DNA from: Pseudazoarcus sp963975885
GTDB lineage: Bacteria; Pseudomonadota; Gammaproteobacteria; Burkholderiales; Rhodocyclaceae
Direction: 5' to 3'
Assembly: GCA_963975885.1 (NCBI GenBank)
Contig: CAXBIS010000005.1
Location: forward strand, 124,001 to 188,000
Length of the DNA: 64,000 bases
The translations under genes were made by a program, and so were the position numbers. The stretch's first letter is position 1. Each line of letters begins with the position of its first letter. This document shows positions 38,551 through 46,222 of this stretch, piece after piece. The notes under the pieces were generated by a model. That model made no database searches, was not told the DNA's origin, and saw nothing but the letters and a program-made list of their open reading frames with translations.

Positions 38551-38989
38551 GAACCAACTTCACATGAGCGCAGATCAACAGTACGCAGCCGAGACCTTCG
38601 GCCCGATCACCGCGTCGGAACGCGACCCGCACGGCCTCGCACCCAACGCGCCCGGCGCCAAGCTCGACCACGGAAAGAACGACCTCGCCCTGGTGCTGCA
38701 CGGCTTCGCCCGCGCGCTCGAGGCGGTCGGTCACGTCGGCACCTTCGGCGCGCGCAAGTACACCCCCAACGGCTGGGTGCAGGTGCCCGACGGACAGCAC
38801 CGCTACACCAGCGCCATGTATCGCCATCTGCTGGCCGAAGGCCGCGGCGAGCAACTCGACCCACAAACCAGCCTGCACCACGCCGCGCACGCCGAGTGGA
38901 ATGCCCTGGCGCGGCTGGAATTGGCACTGCGAGAACACGAACAGCAGAAGACCACAGAGGCGGACCATGGCCGATACGCAGCAGGATAA
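38543..38989 (+). CDS. dATP/dGTP diphosphohydrolase-like protein (DUF5664)
   Basis: 148 residues. The fold marker is HVGTFGARKYTPNGWVQVPD (the G.KY...NW-type motif), then RYTSAMYRHLLAEGRGEQLD and SLHHAAHAEWNALARLELAL with conserved His and Glu/Asp. This is the pattern of DUF5664/dGTP_diPhyd_N proteins. They are thought to act on deoxynucleoside triphosphates and shape the nucleotide pool. An internal start at 38564 is possible. It lies two genes before the DNA methyltransferase. Confidence 0.65.
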   Translation: MLENQLHMSADQQYAAETFGPITASERDPHGLAPNAPGAKLDHGKNDLALVLHGFARALEAVGHVGTFGARKYTPNGWVQVPDGQHRYTSAMYRHLLAEGRGEQLDPQTSLHHAAHAEWNALARLELALREHEQQKTTEADHGRYAAG

Positions 38990-39275
38990 CGCCGCAGCCA
39001 TCGCCGAGGAACTGCGGCGCCAGCACGGTCAGCGCAACGCAGTGTGGCCGTGCGTGATGCTGAAACACCTGATGCCGCTGTGTGACGCACACGACGCCAT
39101 GCGCGCAGCCCTTCTCGAAGCCCGCGCCTTCATCGCCGAGCAGCGCAAGTGCCACGTCGAGTGCAGCACGCACCCGGTCACGCACGCAATGGACGCCGAC
39201 GACTTCGCCCACGCCGAAGACGTTACCGCCCTGCTCCAGCGAATCGACACCGCACTCGGAGGCACGCCGGAATGA
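38967..39275 (+). CDS. Hypothetical early protein
   Basis: 102 residues from ATG 38967, overlapping the previous gene by 23 bp. Helical (AAIAEELRRQHGQRNAVWPC then LCDAHDAMRAALLEARAFIA) with four cysteines and several His. Stop overlaps the next start. No family recognised. Confidence 0.5.
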   Translation: MADTQQDNAAAIAEELRRQHGQRNAVWPCVMLKHLMPLCDAHDAMRAALLEARAFIAEQRKCHVECSTHPVTHAMDADDFAHAEDVTALLQRIDTALGGTPE

Positions 39276-39616
39276 CCACCATCGACGCCCTGATGATCCT
39301 CGGCCAGCGCCCGCTTCTGCCGCGCACCACACCCGGCCGCATGGTCAGCACAGAGCCGCCCATCAAGCGCGGGCCGAAGCCGCTGGCCGATCGCCCCATG
39401 CCGAAAAGCATCCAGCCAGGCACCCGCCCAGCCCTAATCTGGCGCGTGCTTCCGGATGCTGACGATGTTCCGCTTTCCTCAGGCGAAATCGCCCTCCCCC
39501 TGCGCCTGCCCACCACCACCATTGCGCCGGCACTGATGCGCATGGTCAAGCGCGGCGTGGCCGAGCGTTACACCGACGCCGATGGCGCCTACAGCTACAC
39601 CCGGCCGGAGGCCTGA
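39272..39616 (+). CDS. Winged-helix-like early protein
   Basis: 114 residues from ATG 39272. A basic linker (KRGPKPLADRPMPKSIQPGT) precedes a C-terminal part that reads like a small winged helix: LIWRVLPDADDVPLSSGEIA, LPTTTIAPALMRMVKRGVAE, RYTDADGAYSY. Probable DNA binding. It directly precedes the methyltransferase by 4 bp and may help regulate it. Confidence 0.5.
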   Translation: MTTIDALMILGQRPLLPRTTPGRMVSTEPPIKRGPKPLADRPMPKSIQPGTRPALIWRVLPDADDVPLSSGEIALPLRLPTTTIAPALMRMVKRGVAERYTDADGAYSYTRPEA

Positions 39617-39620
39617 GCGT

Positions 39621-41300
39621 ATGCGATCCCCCCAACTGCGCCTCACCGCCCTTGACCCGGAAATCATCGTCGACCTTTTCGCCGGCGGTGGCGGCTACTC
39701 CGTGGCCGTTGAACAGGCGCTGGGACGCTCGCCCGACATCGCCATCAACCACAACGACGACGCGCTCAGCATGCACCGCGCCAACCACCCCCAGACGCGG
39801 CACTTCGTGGCCGACGTGTTCGAGGTCTGCCCGCGTGGTGCCACGCAGGGCCGGCCCGTGGGGCTGCTGCACCTGTCGCCGGACTGCACGCATCACAGCC
39901 AGGCCGCAGGCGGGCAGCCGCGCGACACCCGCATCCGCGCGCTGTCGTGGGTCGGCGTGCGCTGGGCCGGGCAGGTCGCGCCGCGCGTCATCACCCTCGA
40001 AAACGTCAAACAGATTCGCCAGTGGGGGCCGCTGGTCGCCAAGCGGTGCAAAGCCACCGGCCGCGTCATCAAACGCTGTGGCAGCGTCGCCGAGCCGGGC
40101 GAGCGCGTGGCCGTGCAGGATCAATACCTGGTGCCCGACCCGCGCCACGCCGGCCGCACCTGGCGGCGATTCCTGCGCACGCTGCAGGGGCTGGGGTACA
40201 GCGTCGAGCACCGCATCCTGTGCGCCGCCGACCACGGCGCGCCCACCACGCGCGAGCGCCTGTTCCTCGTCGCCCGGCGCGACGGCCAGCCCATCCGCTG
40301 GCCAGAGGCCACCCACCACAAAAAGCCCGCACGCGGCCAACGCCGCTGGCGCGCCGCCGCCGAGTGCATCGACTGGGGCATTCCCTGCCCGTCCATCTTC
40401 ACCCGCCCCAAGCCGCTGGCAGACGCCACCCTGCGCCGTATCGCGCGCGGCGTGCAGCGGCACGTGATCGAGAGCGGGGAGCCGTTCATCGTGCCGATCG
40501 CCAACTGGAGCCGGGACGGCACGCACCCCGCGTCCGATCCGATGCGCACTATCACGGCCAAGCCTGACGGCGGATCGTTCGCCCTCGCCGCCGCCACGCT
40601 CGTGCAAACCGGCTACGGCGAGCGCGCCGGCCAGGCACCGCGATCGCTCGACATCGAGCAACCCCTCGGCACGCTGGTGGCCGGCGCGCAAAAGCACGCC
40701 CTGGTCACCGCATTCCTCGAGCAGGCCAACGGCGGCTACTACGACGGCGACGGCCGCGACCTGCGTGACCCGATGAGCACCGTCACCGGCAGCGGCAGCC
40801 AGCAGCGGCTGGTGACTGCGCACCTTGCGACCCTGCGTAAGAACTGCCCGGGCGTGGATGCACGCGCCCCGGTGCCGACCATCACAGCAGGCGCCGAACA
40901 CCACGCGCTCGTCGAATGCACCCTCTCGCCAGAGGCCGAAGCCGGCGCGCTGCGCGTCGCCGCATTTCTCACCACCTACTACGGCAACGGCCAGGCCATG
41001 GACCCGCGCGACCCGCTCGCCACCATCACCACCCGCGACCGCCTCGCGCTCGTCACCGTTAGCATTCGCGGCACGCCCTACGTCATCGTCGACATCGGCC
41101 TGCGCATGCTCCAGCCGCACGAGCTCTACGCCGCCCAGGGCTTCCCGCCCGACTACGTCATAACCCACGGCCACGACGGCCGTGCATTCACCAAATCCGC
41201 CCAGGTCCGCATGGTCGGCAACAGCGTCAGCCCGCCGCCCGCGGCCGCGCTCGTCGCCGCCAACGTGCCGGAACTGGCTGTCAGGAGGATTGCAGCGTGA
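39621..41300 (+). CDS. Phage C5-cytosine DNA methyltransferase
   Basis: 559 residues. SAM-binding DLFAGGGGYS near residue 20, catalytic-loop LSPDCTHHSQAAGG near residue 87 (PDC with the active Cys, in place of the common PPCQ), ENVK near 127, and the closing GNSVSP near 533. Residues ~305-470 hold five repeats of the form (D/R)xPxxT(I/L/V)TxGxxxALV, an expanded target-recognition region typical of this phage subfamily. It is expected to methylate cytosine at C5 in a specific sequence, probably to protect phage DNA. No partner restriction enzyme is seen. Confidence 0.88.
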   Translation: MRSPQLRLTALDPEIIVDLFAGGGGYSVAVEQALGRSPDIAINHNDDALSMHRANHPQTRHFVADVFEVCPRGATQGRPVGLLHLSPDCTHHSQAAGGQPRDTRIRALSWVGVRWAGQVAPRVITLENVKQIRQWGPLVAKRCKATGRVIKRCGSVAEPGERVAVQDQYLVPDPRHAGRTWRRFLRTLQGLGYSVEHRILCAADHGAPTTRERLFLVARRDGQPIRWPEATHHKKPARGQRRWRAAAECIDWGIPCPSIFTRPKPLADATLRRIARGVQRHVIESGEPFIVPIANWSRDGTHPASDPMRTITAKPDGGSFALAAATLVQTGYGERAGQAPRSLDIEQPLGTLVAGAQKHALVTAFLEQANGGYYDGDGRDLRDPMSTVTGSGSQQRLVTAHLATLRKNCPGVDARAPVPTITAGAEHHALVECTLSPEAEAGALRVAAFLTTYYGNGQAMDPRDPLATITTRDRLALVTVSIRGTPYVIVDIGLRMLQPHELYAAQGFPPDYVITHGHDGRAFTKSAQVRMVGNSVSPPPAAALVAANVPELAVRRIAA

Positions 41301-41335
41301 CCCGCACCGATCTACCCACCACTGGAGAAATCACA

Positions 41336-41770
41336 ATGAACAGCACCATCAAAATCATCGTCGCCGCCGTCTCCGCCGCCGTTCTCGTCGGCTGCTCCGA
41401 TGATGCACAAGTCGTCGGGCGAAACCTCTCGAAGGCCGCCGACAACTTCGAGGTCAAGCGTCGCGTGATCTTCTACAACGGCATCACCGGCGAATACATG
41501 CTGAACATCGAGGGGCTTTGCTCTCTCGGGAAAGGCAGCGAAACCAACAGCGTCACCGTCACCTGCAAGACCGCTCCGGACGAATACAAGCGCCACTTCC
41601 TCGGCCTATCCGACAACGTGACCTTCTTCGCCGAGCAGGTCGAAGGCCAAGGCGCCAGCGCCTACCACTACCGCGTCACGTTCAAGCCGCAATCCATTCT
41701 CCCCGACTTCGATTTCCGAGGCAGCGCCTCCGACGCCAAGGAAACCTACAGCGGCAAACACTACGAGTGA
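41336..41770 (+). CDS. Phage lipoprotein, beta-sandwich type
   Basis: 144 residues from ATG 41336. Signal sequence NSTIKIIVAAVSAAVLVGCS with lipobox LVGC. The mature domain is beta-rich: VKRRVIFYNGITGEYMLNIE, VTVTCKTAPDEYKRHFLGLS, then AYHYRVTFKPQSILPDFDFR. Similar small lipoproteins occur in early regions of siphophages of this group; surface exclusion is a possible role. Confidence 0.7.
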   Translation: MNSTIKIIVAAVSAAVLVGCSDDAQVVGRNLSKAADNFEVKRRVIFYNGITGEYMLNIEGLCSLGKGSETNSVTVTCKTAPDEYKRHFLGLSDNVTFFAEQVEGQGASAYHYRVTFKPQSILPDFDFRGSASDAKETYSGKHYE

Positions 41771-41777
41771 CGCAGCC

Positions 41778-42608
41778 ATGACCCTACACACCCGAGAATC
41801 CGTCGACGCCCACAAACGCGCCACCGGCATCACGCCGATGCCACCGGCCATGCGAAAGGCCTTCGATCGCAAGTACCCGGGAATCGACTCCTATCGGTCC
41901 TGGTACGAGGAAGGCGTCGAGTGGGCGCTGACCTGGCTGACGCGACACGGATCTGCTGTGCCGGAAGGCTGCACCCCTGCCGATGCCCGCGTACTGCGGG
42001 AAGCGAACCACCAGATGGCCGAGGAACTGGCGAGGGTGCGAGACCAAAAGACGCTGCCGCGTTACGTCGCCGAGTCGATGCTGGAAATGTTTGACTTGCA
42101 TACAGAGCTGGGAACACCGACGAAGCCTGGGCAATACGACAAGTGGGGTAACGCCTTGGCATGGATGGCCCCTTGTGCCGAGAGCACTGCGCCCGTTCAG
42201 TGCGCCCCTGCTGTGCAGAACATTGAAGCTGCGCTAACCGCACTCAAGCAAACCAATATTCGACACATGAACAGAAGGGAAATTGTTGAAGTGGTGCTCG
42301 CCACCGCCTCTGCCGCAACCGCCGCCGCCCGCGACGTGCTGGCCGAACGGCAGCGCCAGATCGACGCCGAGGGCTGGACGCCGGAGCATGACGACGAGCA
42401 CGGCGCCGGGGAGATGGCGGCAGCGGCAGGGTGCTACGCATTCCATGCTGCACTTGGGGGGTGGCCGGATCTGTCGCCTTACCTGTGGCCGTGGGACAAA
42501 GCGTGGTGGAAGCCAACCACGCCCCGACGCAACCTCGTCAAAGCCGGCGCCCTGATCCTCGCCGAGATTGAGCGCCTCGACCGCGCAGCCGACCGGGAGG
42601 GATCATGA
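41778..42608 (+). CDS. Phage protein with C-terminal WWKP domain
   Basis: 276 residues from ATG 41778. The N-terminal half is helical and variable. The C-terminal ~100 residues are DVLAERQRQIDAEGWTPEHD, DEHGAGEMAAAAGCYA, and LWPWDKAWWKPTTPRRNLVK with AGALILAEIERLDR, a domain very common in phage early regions. Function unknown. Overlaps the next gene by 4 bp. Confidence 0.65.
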   Translation: MTLHTRESVDAHKRATGITPMPPAMRKAFDRKYPGIDSYRSWYEEGVEWALTWLTRHGSAVPEGCTPADARVLREANHQMAEELARVRDQKTLPRYVAESMLEMFDLHTELGTPTKPGQYDKWGNALAWMAPCAESTAPVQCAPAVQNIEAALTALKQTNIRHMNRREIVEVVLATASAATAAARDVLAERQRQIDAEGWTPEHDDEHGAGEMAAAAGCYAFHAALGGWPDLSPYLWPWDKAWWKPTTPRRNLVKAGALILAEIERLDRAADREGS

Positions 42609-43048
42609 GCCGCACGTACGGAATCAACGACTACATCCCGAACGAGGTGATGGCCGCGCGCCTCGACGAGCTATCGCACGCCGTCACCGAAGGACCTGAG
42701 GCTGTTCGGCGGGAATGCACGATGCGAATCCCGGCTGAACTCGACCGCGATGCAGACGTGGTGCTGCACGAGTGCGCCAAGCGCCTGCGGGAGCTGGATA
42801 CGCTGCGCAGGGATGCGGAGCGGTATCACGGTCTGTTGCTGTGGGTTTTGTACCACCATCAAGGCGCGCGCAGCCATACCGGGCAAAACATCCGTCAGGC
42901 GCTGGGTATCGGGCAGTACGACCGATTGACTCGCAAGCAAATCGACGCCGCGGTCGCAGCCGAAATCCAGCCCGAGCCAGCGGTCAAGCAATCCTTGACG
43001 ACTGACAACGACGGCAACCCGCTGCCGCTTCGGAAGGGCGACGACTGA
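42605..43048 (+). CDS. Hypothetical early protein
   Basis: 147 residues from ATG 42605. Helical stretches LDELSHAVTEGPEAVRRECT and VLHECAKRLRELDTLRRDAE suggest a coiled coil, followed by LLLWVLYHHQGARSHTGQNI and a helical IGQYDRLTRKQIDAAVAAEI. The middle part looks like a small phage Ead/Ea22-type fragment. The family is uncertain. Confidence 0.5.
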   Translation: MSRTYGINDYIPNEVMAARLDELSHAVTEGPEAVRRECTMRIPAELDRDADVVLHECAKRLRELDTLRRDAERYHGLLLWVLYHHQGARSHTGQNIRQALGIGQYDRLTRKQIDAAVAAEIQPEPAVKQSLTTDNDGNPLPLRKGDD

Positions 43049-43494
43049 TGACCCTCCCATACGAACGCGCCACCAGCGGCGACAAGGCCATCGGCGAGAT
43101 GCAGAAGATCCTGCGCACCTTCGGCTGCACGAAGTTCGGCTACATGCTCGACGACGGCGAACAGAGCCTGCTCGTGCAATTCGAGCATCGCGGCCAGCAG
43201 GTCAGCGTGAAAGCCAGCATGGCCGGCTACGCCTCGGCGTGGTTGCGCGAACACCCCTACTCCAGCCGCATGGCGAAGACGAAGCTCCAGCACGAAAAGC
43301 AGGCCATGGAAGTCGCCAGCATCGCGGTTTTCTCGATCCTGCGCGACTGGATCAAGGGCCAGGTGATGGCCGTGGAAACCGGCATCCTGTCGTTCGAGGG
43401 CGCCTTCCTCGGCCAGATCCTGCTGCCCAGCGGAAAGACCGTGCTCGAGCACGCCCAGGCACAGAAGCTGCTGGCCGGGCCGAAGGGGGAATGA
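43048..43494 (+). CDS. Conserved phage protein near integrase
   Basis: 148 residues, start overlapping the previous stop by one base. Alpha/beta: IGEMQKILRTFGCTKFGYML, EQSLLVQFEHRGQQVSVKAS and AYASAWLREHPYSSRMAK, then IAVFSILRDWIKGQVMAVET. This layout recurs in siphophages just before DUF4224/integrase genes. Function unknown. Confidence 0.6.
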   Translation: MTLPYERATSGDKAIGEMQKILRTFGCTKFGYMLDDGEQSLLVQFEHRGQQVSVKASMAGYASAWLREHPYSSRMAKTKLQHEKQAMEVASIAVFSILRDWIKGQVMAVETGILSFEGAFLGQILLPSGKTVLEHAQAQKLLAGPKGE

Positions 43495-43703
43495 TGCCAG
43501 CCACCCCCGCATTCCTTTCCCGCGAAGAAGTCGCCGAGCTGACGGGCTACGTGATGCCGTCGGCGCAGGCGCGCTGGCTCGCGCGGCAGGGGCTGCGGCA
43601 CTGGATCGCACGCACCGGCCGGCCGGTGGTGCCGCGCTCGGCGATTGACGGCACGGCCACGCAGGACAATGATGGAGGATTCCAGCTTGGCAAAGTTGCC
43701 TGA
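43491..43703 (+). CDS. DUF4224 protein, likely excisionase-like
   Basis: 70 residues from ATG 43491 (or 43494). TPAFLSREEVAELTGYVMPS then AQARWLARQGLRHWIARTG and GRPVVPRSAID fit DUF4224, small proteins that nearly always lie just upstream of phage integrases. The helix-turn-helix look suggests a directionality factor; this is inferred from position. It overlaps the integrase start. Confidence 0.75.
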   Translation: MMPATPAFLSREEVAELTGYVMPSAQARWLARQGLRHWIARTGRPVVPRSAIDGTATQDNDGGFQLGKVA

Positions 43704-44688
43704 CATGGGGCGTCCGAAGTTCTCGGCAAACCGCGATCTGCCGCCGCGCATGACCCGGCGCGTACTGAAAGGCGGGCGCGTTCTGTACTACTACCGCACG
43801 CGCACGGGTGGCGCGATTGCGCTCGGCGCCGATCTGGCCGAAGCGAAACTCAAATGGGCGGACCTGGAGCAGCGCGGAGTCGTCGCGCCGCGCTCCGGAT
43901 GGCTGGCCGTGTCCGCCCGCTACCGCCGCGAAGGCCTCGCCGGCAAGGCCGTCAAGACCCAGCACGAATACGCCGCCGGACTCGACCGGCTGGACGCCGC
44001 ATTCGGAAAAGCCACGCTCGAGCAGATCAAGCCGGCGCACATCCGTGAATACCTGGACCGTCGCACGGCCAAGGTCGCCGGCAACCGCGAGGTCGCCCTG
44101 CTCTCCGCTGTTTTCAATTGGGCGCGCGAGCGCGGCATCACCGACGCGCCCAACCCCTGCGCCGGCGTGCGCAAGCACCACGAAGCCGGCCGCGATATCT
44201 ACGTCACCGACGAGCAGTATCAGGCTCTGTGGGACGCAGCCGCCCCCGAACTGCAAGACGCGCTCGATCTGGCCCGCCTGACCGGCCAGCGCCCCGCCGA
44301 CGTGCGCAAGATGCGCCGCGACGACATCCGCGACGGCCACCTGTGGGTACGCCAGGGCAAGACCGGCGCACGCGTCGGCATCGCCATCACCGGCGAACTG
44401 GCCACCGTGGTCGACCGCATCCTGACCCGGCCGCGCACTGCGACCGGCGCATGGTTGGTGCAGACCGACAAGGGTCAGCCGCTCACGCACACGATGCTGC
44501 GCACCAGATTCGACGACGCGCGCGAGGCCAGCGGACAGACGTGGCAATTCCGCGACCTACGATCCAAAGCCGCAACCGATGTGGATGACGTGCGCCGCGC
44601 GCAGGAGTTGCTGGGGCACTCGACCGAGGCCACCACGGCGGGGATATACCGGCGCAGACGCGGCAACAAGGTCGCACCGGTGCGCTGA
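43687..44688 (+). CDS. int: Tyrosine-type phage integrase
   Basis: 333 residues if translation begins at TTG 43687, which has GGAGG eight bases upstream (43674-43678). Alternatives are ATG 43669 or 43705 (MGRPKF). The N-terminal arm-binding part has LPPRMTRRVLKGGRVLYYYR, then a core-binding domain. Catalytic residues: Arg in ARLTGQRPADVRKMRRDDI, RDLRSKAATD, LLGHSTEATT and Tyr in GIYRRR. It recombines the 49-bp tRNA-Thr core. The C-terminus is nearly identical to the fragment at 4555-4797. Confidence 0.9.
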   Translation: MAKLPDMGRPKFSANRDLPPRMTRRVLKGGRVLYYYRTRTGGAIALGADLAEAKLKWADLEQRGVVAPRSGWLAVSARYRREGLAGKAVKTQHEYAAGLDRLDAAFGKATLEQIKPAHIREYLDRRTAKVAGNREVALLSAVFNWARERGITDAPNPCAGVRKHHEAGRDIYVTDEQYQALWDAAAPELQDALDLARLTGQRPADVRKMRRDDIRDGHLWVRQGKTGARVGIAITGELATVVDRILTRPRTATGAWLVQTDKGQPLTHTMLRTRFDDAREASGQTWQFRDLRSKAATDVDDVRRAQELLGHSTEATTAGIYRRRRGNKVAPVR

Positions 44689-44711
44689 GTTTGTAACGCA
44701 GTTTGTAACGC
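44689..44711 (+). repeat. Tandem GTTTGTAACGC repeats, probable integrase arm sites (B)
   Basis: GTTTGTAACGC at 44689-44699 and 44701-44711, period 12 bp, between the integrase stop and the core repeat. Same place and period as the ATTTGTGAACG pair of prophage A. Confidence 0.5.
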
Positions 44712-44717
44712 GGCCAC

Positions 44718-44751
44718 AAAAAAGCGCGGCTCACATCTCTGAGAGCCGCGC
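44718..44751 (-). terminator. Terminator of tRNA-Thr transcript, supplied by the phage
   Basis: Stem GCGCGGCTC (44724-44732) with GAGCCGCGC (44743-44751), followed on the - strand by six U (complement of 44718-44723). It directly follows the tRNA 3' end, inside prophage DNA. A weaker version of the same hairpin lies at the prophage A copy (about 4835-4862). Confidence 0.65.
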
Positions 44752-44753
44752 CG

Positions 44754-44833
<80 letters not shown>

Positions 44834-44879
44834 GAAGGGACGCAAATATACCCGAGGCGACGACCCGCATCAACCGCAA

Positions 44880-45569
44880 TCAAACCACCTTGAGCTTGAG
44901 GCCGCACACCCCCTCGACTTCGCCTTCCATCAGGTCACCGCGCCGGATCGGCCCGACGCCAGCGGGGGTGCCGGTCATGATCAGGTCGCCCGGCTGCAGT
45001 TCGAAAAAGCGCGACAGGATGGCGATCTGTTCGGCGGTCTTCCAGATCATCTGCGCGAGGTCGCCGCGCTGGCGCAGTTCGCCATTGACCCGGAAGACGA
45101 TCTCGCCCCGACTCGGGTGGCCGGTCAGCGCGACCGGAACCAGTTCCGAACACGGCGCGGAATGATCGAAGGCCTTGCCCACGTCCCACGGTCGGCCGAG
45201 CTTCTTGGCCTCGGCCTGCAGGTCGCGACGGGTCATGTCGAGTCCGACGCCGTAGCCGAACACAAGATCGAGTGCGCTCTCGACCGGAACGTCGAGACCG
45301 CCCTTGCCGAGCGCGACGATCATTTCGAATTCGTAGTGCACATCGGCGCTGCGGTCGGGGTATGGAAAGTCGGCGCCGACGAGCACGTTGTCAGCGCTCT
45401 TCTGAAAGAAGAAGGGCGGCTCTCGATCCGGATCGTGGCCCATCTCTACGGCATGCGCGGCGTAGTTGCGTCCGATGCAGTAGACGCGACGAATCGGGAA
45501 GCGCTGCAGCGTGCCGCGCACCGGCAGGCTCGGCCGGGGCGGTGGCTGAAATACGTAGTCTTCACTCAT
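44880..45569 (-). CDS. Fumarylacetoacetate hydrolase family protein, fumarylpyruvate hydrolase-like
   Basis: 229 residues. FAH fold: RVYCIGRNYAAHAVEMGHDP, PPFFFQKSADNVLVGADFPY, VHYEFEMIVALGKGG with the metal-binding Glu residues, then LDMTRRDLQAEAKKLGRPWD and LQPGDLIMTGTPAGVGPIRR. Length and motifs are closest to fumarylpyruvate hydrolases of the gentisate pathway, which split fumarylpyruvate into fumarate and pyruvate. No gentisate dioxygenase or maleylpyruvate isomerase is adjacent, so the substrate is uncertain. It lies 46 bp upstream of tRNA-Thr on the same strand. Confidence 0.85.
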   Translation of the reverse strand: MSEDYVFQPPPRPSLPVRGTLQRFPIRRVYCIGRNYAAHAVEMGHDPDREPPFFFQKSADNVLVGADFPYPDRSADVHYEFEMIVALGKGGLDVPVESALDLVFGYGVGLDMTRRDLQAEAKKLGRPWDVGKAFDHSAPCSELVPVALTGHPSRGEIVFRVNGELRQRGDLAQMIWKTAEQIAILSRFFELQPGDLIMTGTPAGVGPIRRGDLMEGEVEGVCGLKLKVV

Positions 45570-45915
45570 GGCGCAACGTCATCCGGGACGATGCCTTTAG
45601 CGACCTCGCATGACGCAATGCGCAAAGATCGGACAAGGCCGGCCGCGCATCATCCGGCATCTTGCGGCAAGCCTGCCCCTGCACCACTGTGAGCGCCTCG
45701 ATGCCACCGCAGACGCCGGGCGAAAGGCCTGCGTGAAGAATGTCGCAACGCATCATTAAACGAAGCACGTATTCCTCTAGAACAACCTCTGGATCAAGAA
45801 AGCTTTCAGCATGCTTACACGGAAATTCTGCTGTTTCATGATCTTGACGAATCGCTGCAACACAGTCCAGCTTGCATGTGTACGTAGAAGTACTATATTG
45901 CAATGCACCAAACAA
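45562..45915 (-). CDS. Doubtful hypothetical protein
   Basis: A 117-codon frame with a TTG start at 45915 whose stop overlaps the start of the FAH-family gene by 8 bp. It contains several cysteines (YTCKLDCVAAIRQ, EFPCKHAESF) and a helical part (EVVLEEYVLRLMMRCD). GC is lower than in neighbours. No ribosome site or family is seen. The rest of 45570-46222 holds the regulatory motif at 45948 and the malate synthase leader. Confidence 0.25.
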   Translation of the reverse strand: MFGALQYSTSTYTCKLDCVAAIRQDHETAEFPCKHAESFLDPEVVLEEYVLRLMMRCDILHAGLSPGVCGGIEALTVVQGQACRKMPDDARPALSDLCALRHARSLKASSRMTLRHE

Positions 45916-45947
45916 TCTTTTAAAACTCTGACTCCCACACCCGGGTT

Positions 45948-45964
45948 TTATGTCTTTTACAAGA
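45948..45964 (+). promoter_or_regulatory. Shared glcB/icd motif, copy upstream of malate synthase
   Basis: TTATGTCTTTTACAAGA, read towards glcB. The isocitrate dehydrogenase gene has TTATGTCTTGTATAAGA (complement of 58526-58542) in its own upstream region, also read towards the gene; 15 of 17 bases agree. A common transcription factor is inferred. Confidence 0.55.
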
Positions 45965-46222
45965 CCTGAGCACCCCGTAAGGGCCGTTCAGGCATCAGCA
46001 GTGCGGATTGCGGACGACCTTCGCAAGCAGCGCGCCGCGACAGACACGGAGACGGCCGACCGGATCGGGTCGGCCCGACACCGTCGATCCAGATGTCTTC
46101 GCATTCATCAAGGAGCGCTCATGATTCTCGACCAATCCCACGGCCAGCATGCGGACACCGCGACGCTGCCCGACCGAGACGCGGCAGGCGCCGCACCCCA
46201 CCAAGCCGACCGGAGACCCGCC

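Noticed and set aside
45950..46222. Full 5' extension of malate synthase G to 45950
   Set aside because: The extension runs through the putative regulatory motif and has Arg-rich low-complexity translation; family length supports a start at 46223.
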